Below, one piece after another: positions 1-5,357 of a DNA stretch of 5,374 bases. Position numbers and translations under genes: made by a program. The DNA lies in NCBI GenBank assembly GCA_020627425.1, contig JAHKXX010000318.1, positions 1-5,374 of the forward strand, given 5' to 3'. This DNA comes from a bacterium. GTDB lineage: Bacteria > Bacillota > Clostridia > Oscillospirales > Acutalibacteraceae. The notes below the pieces were generated by a model. That model was not told the origin of the DNA. It did no database searches and saw nothing but the letters and a program-made list of their open reading frames with translations. Position 1 is the stretch's first letter, and every line of letters starts with the position of its first letter.

Positions 1-17
1 CCAAGCAGAAAAGACAA
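1..17. repeat. 17-bp terminal direct repeat, left copy
   Basis: The first 17 bases (ccaagcagaaaagacaa) are identical, in the same orientation, to the last 17 bases of the window (5358-5374). A 17-base exact match is not expected by chance in 5.4 kb. It lies 15 bases left of structured repeat R1. It could be part of a dispersed intergenic repeat, the overlap of a circular or tandemly repeated assembly, or a contig break at a repeat. The sequence alone does not decide between these. Confidence 0.8.
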
Positions 18-32
18 ATACACTTATTCTCA

Positions 33-199
33 CATCAAAGCAGCGTCAAGCAGCACCCTGTGTGCTGTGGCGCGGAAGGAGAGGGACAATAAACCCAACT
101 CGTACGCGTGCCAACAAAGTCGGTGGGTAATACTGACTCGAGTGCGCGGATTTGGGTGCAGCGTCACGCTGCCGCGAATTGACCGCGCAGGCACTGCGC
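33..199. repeat. Structured intergenic repeat, copy R1
   Basis: This is a non-coding element with a related copy (R2) at 5152-5288. The left 77 bases (33-109) align to 5152-5228 without a gap, with about 56 of 77 positions equal. The invariant core is gacaataaaccc (85-96) followed after two bases by ctcgtacgcgt (99-109). Hairpins seen are 51-56/62-67 (cagcac-cctgt-gtgctg), 158-163/167-172 (gcagcg-tca-cgctgc, only in this copy) and 185-190/194-199 (gcgcag-gca-ctgcgc). A weaker stem pairs 96-99 with 123-126. The first and last hairpins recur in R2 with compensatory base changes. R1 has about 28 extra bases (149-176) that carry the extra hairpin. Its last hairpin ends exactly where the -35 box of the cmk promoter begins, so R1 is not part of the cmk mRNA. 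It may be the 3' end of an upstream transcript, a separate small RNA, or a REP- or MITE-like element. The strand is not settled, and I do not recognise the family. Confidence 0.7.
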
Positions 200-228
200 T
201 TGACGGGGGAGGGAGATGAGGGTATAAT
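200..228 (+). promoter_or_regulatory. Sigma-A promoter of the cmk operon
   Basis: A -35 box TTGACG (200-205, five of six consensus bases) and a perfect -10 box TATAAT (223-228) are separated by exactly 17 bases. Transcription should start near 235, leaving a leader of about 25 bases before the cmk ATG at 261. A GGAG at 249-252 serves as its ribosome binding site. This is the best promoter in the window and fits a constitutively expressed housekeeping operon. The -35 box directly abuts the closing arm of the last hairpin of repeat R1. Confidence 0.85.
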
Positions 229-260
229 AGGGATAGATCATAGGGATTGGAGATGAAGAG

Positions 261-926
261 ATGATCGCTGTTGCGATAGACGGACCGGCAGGAGCAGGAA
301 AAAGCTTTGTGGCAAAAACCGTTGCAAAACAACTGGGATATATTTACGTTGATACCGGGGCTATGTATAGAACCATAGGACTTGCGTGCGACCGCGCGGG
401 AATTCTGGCAGATGATGCGGAAAAGATAGCAGAGCTGCTGAAAGGTATAAATATAAGCATTAAATATTTCGACGATGAACAACATATATTGCTGGGCGGC
501 GAGGATGTTTCAGAGCTTATCAGAACGGAAAGAGTTTCCATGCTCGCCTCACGGGTCTCTGCATTACCTGTTGTAAGAGCTTATCTGCTGGAGCTGCAAA
601 GAAGTTTTGCAAAAAGTAATAACGTAATTATGGACGGCAGAGATATAGGTACCGTTGTTCTTCCCGATGCTGATGTAAAGATATTTCTGACGGCTTCGGC
701 AAAGGCAAGGGCAAAAAGAAGAGTACTTCAACTTGCCGAAAAAGGCGAGAAGGCGGATCTCAATACCGTCCTTGCGGATATAGAAAAACGCGATTATAAC
801 GACAGCCATAGAAAAATAGCTCCTCTGAGGGCTGCCGAGGATGCTGTTATAATAGATACCTCGGATATAGACAGGGATGAGTCTGTAAACAGAGTAATAA
901 ATACCATAAAGAAGGGGATAATATGA
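261..926 (+). CDS. cmk: Cytidylate kinase
   Basis: This cytoplasmic enzyme transfers phosphate from ATP to CMP or dCMP, giving CDP or dCDP. It supplies CTP/dCTP and recycles CMP released by phospholipid synthesis. The 221 residues match the usual family length. Visible motifs in order: P-loop GPAGAGKS at 8-15, DTGAMYR at 31-37, the RTERVSMLASRVSALPVVR stretch at 88-106 (the CMP-binding region of the family), DGRDIGTVVLPDADVKIFLTAS at 125-146, and RDYNDSHRKIAPLRAAEDAVIIDTS at 177-201, which covers the lid and C-terminal signature. The ATG at 261 follows GGAG at 249-252 and places the P-loop at the expected distance from the N-terminus. It is the first gene after the promoter, and its TGA overlaps the next ATG (ATGA at 923-926), implying translational coupling. 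Nothing is missing; identification is secure. Confidence 0.97.
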   Translation: MIAVAIDGPAGAGKSFVAKTVAKQLGYIYVDTGAMYRTIGLACDRAGILADDAEKIAELLKGINISIKYFDDEQHILLGGEDVSELIRTERVSMLASRVSALPVVRAYLLELQRSFAKSNNVIMDGRDIGTVVLPDADVKIFLTASAKARAKRRVLQLAEKGEKADLNTVLADIEKRDYNDSHRKIAPLRAAEDAVIIDTSDIDRDESVNRVINTIKKGII

Positions 927-1534
927 AAAAGAACCCTCTGTGGGCAGTAGGTAAGGTGTTTGTGCTGCCTGTATATAAACTGATCTTCAGATATAAGGTC
1001 AACGGTAAAAACAATGTTCCCGACGAGGGGGCTTATATAATATGCTCTAACCATCTGAGTAATCACGACCCGGTGCTTCTGGGGCTGGCTCAGAGACGAC
1101 AGATCTATTATATGGCAAAGGCAGAGCTTTTTAAAAATAAGTTTCTCGCTTTGCTTATACGCGGACTCGGTGCGTTTCCCGTTTCAAGAGGCGCCGGCGA
1201 CGGTAAGGCAATTAATGAGGGTGAACAAATAGTCAGGGATAAAAAGCTGCTCGGTATATTTATCGAGGGAACCAGATCAAAGACCGGGGATTTTCTGCGC
1301 CCGAAGTCAGGCGCTGCCATAGTGGCATATCAGATGAATGTACCCGTGATACCCGTATGTATAACCCCGAATAATCAGAAGGTAAAAGCATTTCAGGGTG
1401 TAACTATATCCTTCGGCAAGCCGATGACTCCCGAAGAGTTGGGACTGAAAAACGGTACTCCCGAGGAATACAGAAACGCTTCACGAATGATCATGAACGA
1501 GATAAAAAAGCTCAGAGAGAGGGATAAGGCATAG
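923..1534 (+). CDS. plsC: 1-acyl-sn-glycerol-3-phosphate acyltransferase (PlsC family), first copy
   Basis: This membrane-associated enzyme acylates lysophosphatidic acid at the 2-position to give phosphatidic acid, the precursor of membrane phospholipids. It has 203 residues and all four family motifs: motif I HX4D as H44-LSNH-D49, with H44/D49 the expected catalytic pair; motif II GAFPVSRG at 83-90; motif III FIEGTRS at 113-119; and motif IV VPVIPV at 140-145. A short hydrophobic, basic N-terminal segment (about 8-24) should anchor it to the inner face of the membrane. The ATG at 923 overlaps the cmk stop by four bases and has AAGGGG at 912-917 as its ribosome binding site. The neighbouring gene encodes a diverged paralogue. 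Exact acyl-donor preference (acyl-ACP or acyl-CoA) cannot be read. The family assignment is secure; plsC is used as a family symbol. Confidence 0.93.
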   Translation: MKKNPLWAVGKVFVLPVYKLIFRYKVNGKNNVPDEGAYIICSNHLSNHDPVLLGLAQRRQIYYMAKAELFKNKFLALLIRGLGAFPVSRGAGDGKAINEGEQIVRDKKLLGIFIEGTRSKTGDFLRPKSGAAIVAYQMNVPVIPVCITPNNQKVKAFQGVTISFGKPMTPEELGLKNGTPEEYRNASRMIMNEIKKLRERDKA

Positions 1535-1545
1535 CTTATTGGCTT

Positions 1546-2124
1546 TTGCGTGTGCCGTGTATTATTATAATGCATACGCTGTTCAGGATAAGATGTGTAA
1601 AAAACGGCTCCGTTCCCAAAAACGGGTCGGTCATTATCTGCGCTAACCATATCTCGCTGCTGGATCCCTTGCTTATCGGGATCAGCATAAACAGATATAT
1701 CCGCTTTATGGCAAAGTCGGAGTTCTTCTGCGACAGAGGTCTTTTCGTCTGTGCGCTGATGAAGAGCCTCGGTGCTTTTCCTGTAAAAAGAAGTACTGCC
1801 GATAAAAATGCGTGCCGCAGCGCCGGTGATATTCTGAAAAACGGAGGCGCTGTAGGAATATTTCCTCAGGGAAAAATATCAAGAGATAACAGCTCGCCGA
1901 TGAAGGCGGGTGCTGCTATGCTCTCTGTTAAGAGCGGAGCGCCTGTGGTGCCTGTCAGTATTAAAGCAAACGGCAGGATCAGGCTGTTTTCAAAAATATC
2001 CGTAATAGTCGGAGATCCTATATTTCCGCCGAAAAATGACAGTATCAGGGCGGCGAGGGCTTTTTCGCATTTGATAGAAAAAACAGTAAAAGAGGTGTCC
2101 GGGCTTGAGTATAAAGGTAGCTAA
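1546..2124 (+). CDS. PlsC-like lysophospholipid acyltransferase, second copy, start uncertain
   Basis: This is a second member of the glycerophospholipid acyltransferase family. Motif I is intact (H35-ISLL-D40), motif II is GAFPVKRS (76-83) and motif IV is APVVPV (132-137). Motif III departs from the usual FPEGTRS and reads FPQGKIS (106-112), so the Glu, Thr and Arg that normally help bind glycerol phosphate are replaced. It may use another acceptor, be weakly active, or belong to a subfamily tolerating this change. The start is unclear. The frame is open from 1528, just after a TAA. TTG 1546, GTG 1552 and ATG 1570 all lack a good ribosome binding site. ATA 1531 has AGAGGG about nine bases upstream, overlaps the previous stop as ATAG, and would add a residue pattern (AYWLLRVP...) typical of a PlsC N-terminal membrane segment. 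The reading frame is intact, and its 3' end overlaps the next gene by 20 bases. Confidence 0.85.
   Translation: MRVPCIIIMHTLFRIRCVKNGSVPKNGSVIICANHISLLDPLLIGISINRYIRFMAKSEFFCDRGLFVCALMKSLGAFPVKRSTADKNACRSAGDILKNGGAVGIFPQGKISRDNSSPMKAGAAMLSVKSGAPVVPVSIKANGRIRLFSKISVIVGDPIFPPKNDSIRAARAFSHLIEKTVKEVSGLEYKGS
2091..2107 (+). promoter_or_regulatory. Ribosome binding site and TTG start of ispH-S1
   Basis: AGAGGTG at 2091-2097 lies seven bases before TTG 2105-2107, inside the end of the second plsC gene. The resulting N-terminus (residues SIKVAKSAGFCFGV after the initiator) is the conserved IspH start, with the first iron-sulfur cysteine at position 12 as in the family. This supports the TTG over any later ATG. 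Confidence 0.8.
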
Positions 2125-4099
2125 GTCCGCAGGCTTCTGCTTTGGAGTGAGCCGTGCGGTCAATATTGTAAATGACCTTGTGGATAAGGGAAAAAAGGTA
2201 TATACTCTCGGACCTATAATCCATAACAGACAGATGGTCGATAAACTTGCACAGCGCGGTGTGAGAATAGCCGATATTCCGGGGGATGCCGAGCAGGACA
2301 GTACCCTCGTCATACGCTCCCACGGAGTGGCAAAAAGCGTTTATGACGAGATAAAAAAATTGAATATAGAATATATGGACGCTACTTGCCCCTTTGTCCT
2401 GAAAATTCACCGGATCGTTGCCGAGCATTCCGCACTCGGAGAGATAATAATTATAGCCGGCGACAAAAACCATCCCGAGGTACAGGGGATCATCGGTCAC
2501 TGTACATCGGAGTATTATACATATATGACGGACGGGGAATTGGAGGAAATATTAGCCAATATTCCTGATAAGAATAATAAAACCCTGTGTGTGGTGGCTC
2601 AGACAACATTTGACATTACAAAATGGAAAAAATCTTTAAAAATGTTGCAAAAAGTATGTACAAATGCTAAAATATTTGATACAATATGTAGTGCCACATC
2701 TGATCGTCAATCTGAGGCAGCAGCACTTGCTGCCGAATCCGACCTTATGCTTGTTATCGGCGGCAGGCACAGCTCAAATACAAACAAGCTGTATAATATT
2801 TGTCGGGAGGTCTGTCCCGATACATATCTTATAGAGTCGGTCAAAGAGATGCCGCTTACAGCCGTAAAGCAGGCGAGTCGTATTGGCATTACAGCCGGAG
2901 CTTCGACCCCGGCAAGCATAATAAAGGAGGTACTTGTTACCATGACAGAAGAAATTAAAAACACAGAAGAAATGAACACGGAGCCTAGCGAATTTGAAAC
3001 ACTACTTGAAGAGTCTTTCAAAAATTATAATACAGACGGAAGGGTACACGGTGTTGTAGTGGGCGTTACTCCTACCGAGGTAAGAGTAGACGTAGGCAGA
3101 AAGCAGACAGGTATAATACCGCTGTCAGAGCTGTCGTCAGACCCGAACGCAAAGGCAGAGGAGCTCGTTAAGGAAGGCGACGAGCTGGATCTTATCATTA
3201 TGAAAACCAACGACCAGGAGGGAACCATACTTCTCTCCAAAAAGCGCTTTGATGCTCAGAAGGGCTGGGACGTTATAGTAAAGGCAGAAGAGGACAACGA
3301 GATAGTTACAGGCGTTGTTACCGAGGTAGTAAAGGGCGGTGTTATCGCTGTATCAAACGGCGTAAGAGTATTTATCCCTGCTTCACAGGCAACAGCGACC
3401 AGAGGAGAAGACCTCAACAAGCTTTTAAAGCAAGAGGTTTCCTTCCGTATAATCGAGGTTACAAGACAGCGCCGCCGTGCAGTAGGCTCTATACGCTCTG
3501 TACTGAGTGATGAGCGCAAAAAGCAGGCAGAGGCATTCTGGGCTGACGCAGAGGTAGGCAAGAAGTACACAGGTACCGTTAAGTCGCTGACTTCTTACGG
3601 CGCATTCGTTGATATAGGCGGAATAGACGGTATGATCCACATTTCCGAGCTTTCATGGAGTAGAATAAAGCATCCGTCAGAGGTTGTACAGCCCGGCGAT
3701 ACAGTAGAGGTTTATATAAAGTCTCTTGATCCCGAAAAGGGCAAGATTTCTCTCGGATACAAGAAGGACGAGGATAATCCCTGGGAGATACTGAAGAATA
3801 AGTATCCCGTAGGCACAGAGTGTGAGGTAGAGATAGTAGGTCTTACACAGTTTGGTGCATTCGCAAGAATAATCCCCGGAATAGACGGTCTTATACACGT
3901 TTCACAGATCTCTAACGAAAGAGTTGAGAAGCCCGAGGATGTACTTTCAGTAGGTCAGAAGGTAAATGTAAAGATAACAGCCGTTGATCTTGAGAAAAAG
4001 CGCATAAGCCTTTCTATGAAGGCTCTGCTTGCAGGCGAAACAGAGCAGGCAGAAGAAGCAGCTGCTGAAGAAACAGCAGAGGCTGACAGCGAAGAATAA
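2105..4099 (+). CDS. ispH-rpsA: IspH (HMBPP reductase) fused to ribosomal protein S1
   Basis: One 664-residue frame contains two proteins. Residues 1 to about 278 are IspH/LytB, which reduces HMBPP to IPP and DMAPP at a [4Fe-4S] cluster, the last step of the MEP isoprenoid pathway. The three cluster cysteines are C12 (GFCFGV), C95 (DATCPF) and C195 (DTICSAT). Conserved active-site residues H40, H73, H123, E125, T167, S223/S224/N225 and S267 are present. Residues 281-310 form an acidic linker. Four S1 RNA-binding (OB-fold) domains follow at about 310-379, 396-464, 483-553 and 568-639; domains 3 and 4 are the most canonical (SYGAFVDI...GMIHISEL, QFGAFARI...GLIHVSQI). The tail 647-664 is rich in Glu and Ala. 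The S1 part should bind mRNA on the 30S subunit or act as a related RNA-binding protein. Such fusions are annotated in Clostridia. Both halves look intact. An internal ribosome binding site and ATG at the junction may also yield S1 alone (385 residues). Confidence 0.95.
   Translation: MSIKVAKSAGFCFGVSRAVNIVNDLVDKGKKVYTLGPIIHNRQMVDKLAQRGVRIADIPGDAEQDSTLVIRSHGVAKSVYDEIKKLNIEYMDATCPFVLKIHRIVAEHSALGEIIIIAGDKNHPEVQGIIGHCTSEYYTYMTDGELEEILANIPDKNNKTLCVVAQTTFDITKWKKSLKMLQKVCTNAKIFDTICSATSDRQSEAAALAAESDLMLVIGGRHSSNTNKLYNICREVCPDTYLIESVKEMPLTAVKQASRIGITAGASTPASIIKEVLVTMTEEIKNTEEMNTEPSEFETLLEESFKNYNTDGRVHGVVVGVTPTEVRVDVGRKQTGIIPLSELSSDPNAKAEELVKEGDELDLIIMKTNDQEGTILLSKKRFDAQKGWDVIVKAEEDNEIVTGVVTEVVKGGVIAVSNGVRVFIPASQATATRGEDLNKLLKQEVSFRIIEVTRQRRRAVGSIRSVLSDERKKQAEAFWADAEVGKKYTGTVKSLTSYGAFVDIGGIDGMIHISELSWSRIKHPSEVVQPGDTVEVYIKSLDPEKGKISLGYKKDEDNPWEILKNKYPVGTECEVEIVGLTQFGAFARIIPGIDGLIHVSQISNERVEKPEDVLSVGQKVNVKITAVDLEKKRISLSMKALLAGETEQAEEAAAEETAEADSEE
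2657..2685 (+). promoter_or_regulatory. Candidate internal extended -10 promoter ahead of the S1 part
   Basis: Inside the IspH coding part, TGTACA (2657-2662, four of six consensus bases) lies 17 bases before TACAAT (2680-2685, five of six), with TG at 2677-2678 making an extended -10. It sits in a noticeably A/T-rich patch (about 2600-2700) where codon choice differs from the flanks. A further perfect TTGACA at 2610-2615 has only a poor partner at a 19-base spacing. The promoter would start RNA near 2692, upstream of the internal S1 start at 2942. Some of these bases encode conserved residues (FDTIC), so a chance match is possible. Confidence 0.25.
2923..2944 (+). promoter_or_regulatory. Internal ribosome binding site and ATG for stand-alone S1
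   Basis: AAAGGAGGT at 2923-2931, close to a perfect anti-16S match, precedes an in-frame ATG at 2942-2944 (Met280 of the fusion) by ten bases. This is exactly the IspH/S1 boundary: IspH proteins normally end just here, and the acidic linker (TEEIKN...) begins. Initiation would give a 385-residue protein with all four S1 domains. The bases also encode Lys-Glu-Val near the IspH C-terminus, so protein constraint explains part of the match. Confidence 0.5.
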
Positions 4100-4113
4100 T
4101 TGATCCGACAGGG

Positions 4114-4143
4114 AAAAGGCAACAGACATTCTGTTGCCTTTTT
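4114..4143 (+). terminator. Intrinsic terminator of the cmk-ispH-S1 operon
   Basis: A perfect 12-base-pair stem (aaaaggcaacag 4114-4125 with ctgttgcctttt 4131-4142) has a five-base loop (acatt) and ends in a T-run (4139-4143). It begins 14 bases after the fusion gene stop. The A-run on the left arm makes it potentially bidirectional, but no gene converges on it in this window. Confidence 0.93.
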
Positions 4144-4164
4144 ATCATAAGTAAGCGCCGCAGG

Positions 4165-4182
4165 GGGACAGTCCCGTGGGAC
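4165..4182. repeat. GGGAC/GTCCC dyad ahead of the regulator gene
   Basis: Three alternating arms, GGGAC (4165-4169), GTCCC (4171-4175) and GGGAC (4178-4182), are separated by one and two bases, giving two overlapping perfect inverted repeats. It is the only notable structure in the 84 bases between the operon terminator and the regulator start. It could be the operator for autoregulation by the downstream XRE protein, or a fragment of a GGGAC-type palindromic repeat. No convincing -35/-10 pair is visible beside it. Confidence 0.4.
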
Positions 4183-4216
4183 GGTCTTTGTATACCGGTG
4201 CTTTGATCTGAAATCC

Positions 4217-4221
4217 GGAGG
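4217..4221 (+). promoter_or_regulatory. Ribosome binding site of the XRE regulator
   Basis: GGAGG lies six bases before ATG 4228, a strong and well-spaced site that fixes the start of the regulator. Confidence 0.85.
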
Positions 4222-4227
4222 CACAAA

Positions 4228-5058
4228 ATGCTTGGAGAACAAATAAAAAAATATCGTGTTCAGAGAGGTCTTACACAGGAGGCACTCGGCAAGCGTGTCG
4301 GCGTAACGACTCAGGCGGTATCTAAGTGGGAAAGGGGCGGTGTACCCGATCCCGAAAGTATTCCTCTGATAGCAGATGCGCTCGGAGTCAGTACAGATAT
4401 GCTTTTTGGCAGGAAATCAGATCAGAATATAGTTGATCTGATAATAAACGAAATACAGGCAACGGATCGCAAGGAAGGCTACAAAAAGTCTTTTCAGTAC
4501 TGTATGGCTGCCCTTATGGCATTGACTAAAATAAGATCCGTCAAGGATACGGGTATAGGGCCGATAGAAAAAATAGCGAAAGACAGGGATATGAGCTATT
4601 ATTCCAGACAGAGCATGAATGAGGGAATGATGGACGCCAGACTAAATAGCGAATGCAGGTATTTGTTTGTTATGCCTGAGCCGGAACAAAGCCTTCTACA
4701 CTATCTGGGCAACATAGAGGAAATATCGGAGACTTTTAGAATTCTTTCCGAAGAGGGCGTTCTAAAAATATTGTTCTATATGTACAGTCGCCGCAATACT
4801 CCGGTGTCGTTATCTCTTATCTCCGAGAAAACGCGGATCCCGGATCAGAGGGTAAGCGAACTGATGGACAAGATGTGTAGGATAAATATGGTAAAATGCG
4901 ACGAGGTAGAAACCGAAAACGGTTTTATAAAGATATATGATTTTTTCAACGAAACCGTTATAATACCCCTCTTACTCTTTGCCAAAGAGTTAAGGGACGA
5001 AAAAGTTCTCAACTGGGGGATCTGGTTTGACCGAAACCTTCCACTCTTTAATGAATAA
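4228..5058 (+). CDS. XRE-family transcriptional regulator with C-terminal winged-helix-like region
   Basis: This is a 276-residue putative DNA-binding protein. Residues 3-61 are a typical XRE/Cro-type helix-turn-helix: the LTQEALGKRVGVTTQAVSKWERG stretch (15-37) covers helices 2 and 3, and PDPESIPLIADALGVSTDMLFG completes the fold. A linker follows (about 62-160), with no recognisable ligand domain. Residues about 168-240 resemble an ArsR-like winged helix: FRILSEEGVLKILFYMYSRR, then SLISEKTRIPDQRVSELMDKMCRINMVK as a second helix-turn-helix, then a short wing (EVETENGFIKIYDF). There is no signal peptide, and the hydrophobic run at 243-251 is too short for a membrane segment. The gene has its own ribosome binding site and lies beyond the operon terminator, so it is a separate unit. 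The target and signal are unknown; the upstream dyad at 4165-4182 is a possible operator. The XRE call is secure and the winged-helix call is moderate. Confidence 0.85.
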   Translation: MLGEQIKKYRVQRGLTQEALGKRVGVTTQAVSKWERGGVPDPESIPLIADALGVSTDMLFGRKSDQNIVDLIINEIQATDRKEGYKKSFQYCMAALMALTKIRSVKDTGIGPIEKIAKDRDMSYYSRQSMNEGMMDARLNSECRYLFVMPEPEQSLLHYLGNIEEISETFRILSEEGVLKILFYMYSRRNTPVSLSLISEKTRIPDQRVSELMDKMCRINMVKCDEVETENGFIKIYDFFNETVIIPLLLFAKELRDEKVLNWGIWFDRNLPLFNE

Positions 5059-5125
5059 AACTGAATGATTAATATTGTGAGAAATTCACCTTAGACTCGC
5101 TGTGCTGTTTTATGTAGACAATGAA

Positions 5126-5146
5126 GAGAGTGTACGGTATACTCTC
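5126..5146 (+). terminator. Possible terminator hairpin after the regulator gene
   Basis: A nine-pair stem (gagagtgta 5126-5134 with tatactctc 5138-5146, one G-T wobble) has a three-base cgg loop and lies 67 bases after the regulator stop. It is followed by cctttgctt rather than a true T-run, so termination would be weak. It immediately precedes repeat R2 and might instead belong to that element's 5' flank. Confidence 0.35.
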
Positions 5147-5151
5147 CTTTG

Positions 5152-5288
5152 CTTCAAAGCACCGCTAATCGCCGCCATACGCGGCGTGACGCGTATGGCG
5201 AGTGACAATAAACCCCGCTCGTACGCGTAAAATAAGGTCGGCGGTAACAAAAGCTATAGTGCGCGAATCGACCGCGGAGGCACTCCGC
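5152..5288. repeat. Structured intergenic repeat, copy R2
   Basis: This is the second copy of the leader element R1, in the same orientation. Its core gacaataaaccc (5204-5215) and ctcgtacgcgt (5218-5228) equals that of R1. The first hairpin is cgccgc-catac-gcggcg (5170-5186) where R1 has cagcac-cctgt-gtgctg; three of six pairs differ and all remain paired. The last hairpin is gcggag-gca-ctccgc (5274-5288) against gcgcag-gca-ctgcgc, with one exchanged pair and the same loop. A middle stem 5215-5218/5241-5244 (ccgc/gcgg) is perfect here and has one mismatch in R1. R2 lacks the extra hairpin of R1. A longer alternative stem, cgccatacgc (5173-5182) with gcgtatggcg (5191-5200), would compete with the first hairpin. 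Confidence 0.7.
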
Positions 5289-5357
5289 CGCGTGTTGGTG
5301 TAAAATAATTCTGGGTGTTTTGGAATAGGTGCAAGTAACGCGATTTAGTGTGATACA

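Noticed and set aside
1..17. Similarity of the terminal repeat to the start of a common sequencing adapter (caagcagaag...)
   Set aside because: Only about nine or ten bases agree before the sequences diverge, so residual adapter is not supported.
30..485. A 151-codon open frame on the minus strand spanning repeat R1 and the start of cmk
   Set aside because: It lies antisense to the secure cmk gene and across the repeat, and it has no recognisable domain. Its frame is not preserved throughout R2.
848..853. TATAAT inside cmk as an internal promoter for plsC
   Set aside because: The bases at the proper -35 distance (825-830) do not resemble TTGACA.
3026..3031. TATAAT early in the S1 part
   Set aside because: The nearest TTGA-like box gives a spacing of only about 14-15 bases, too short for a sigma-A promoter.
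5289..5357. A promoter for a gene beyond the right edge (ttggtg, taaaataatt)
   Set aside because: No -35/-10 pair with a 16-18 base spacing is present.
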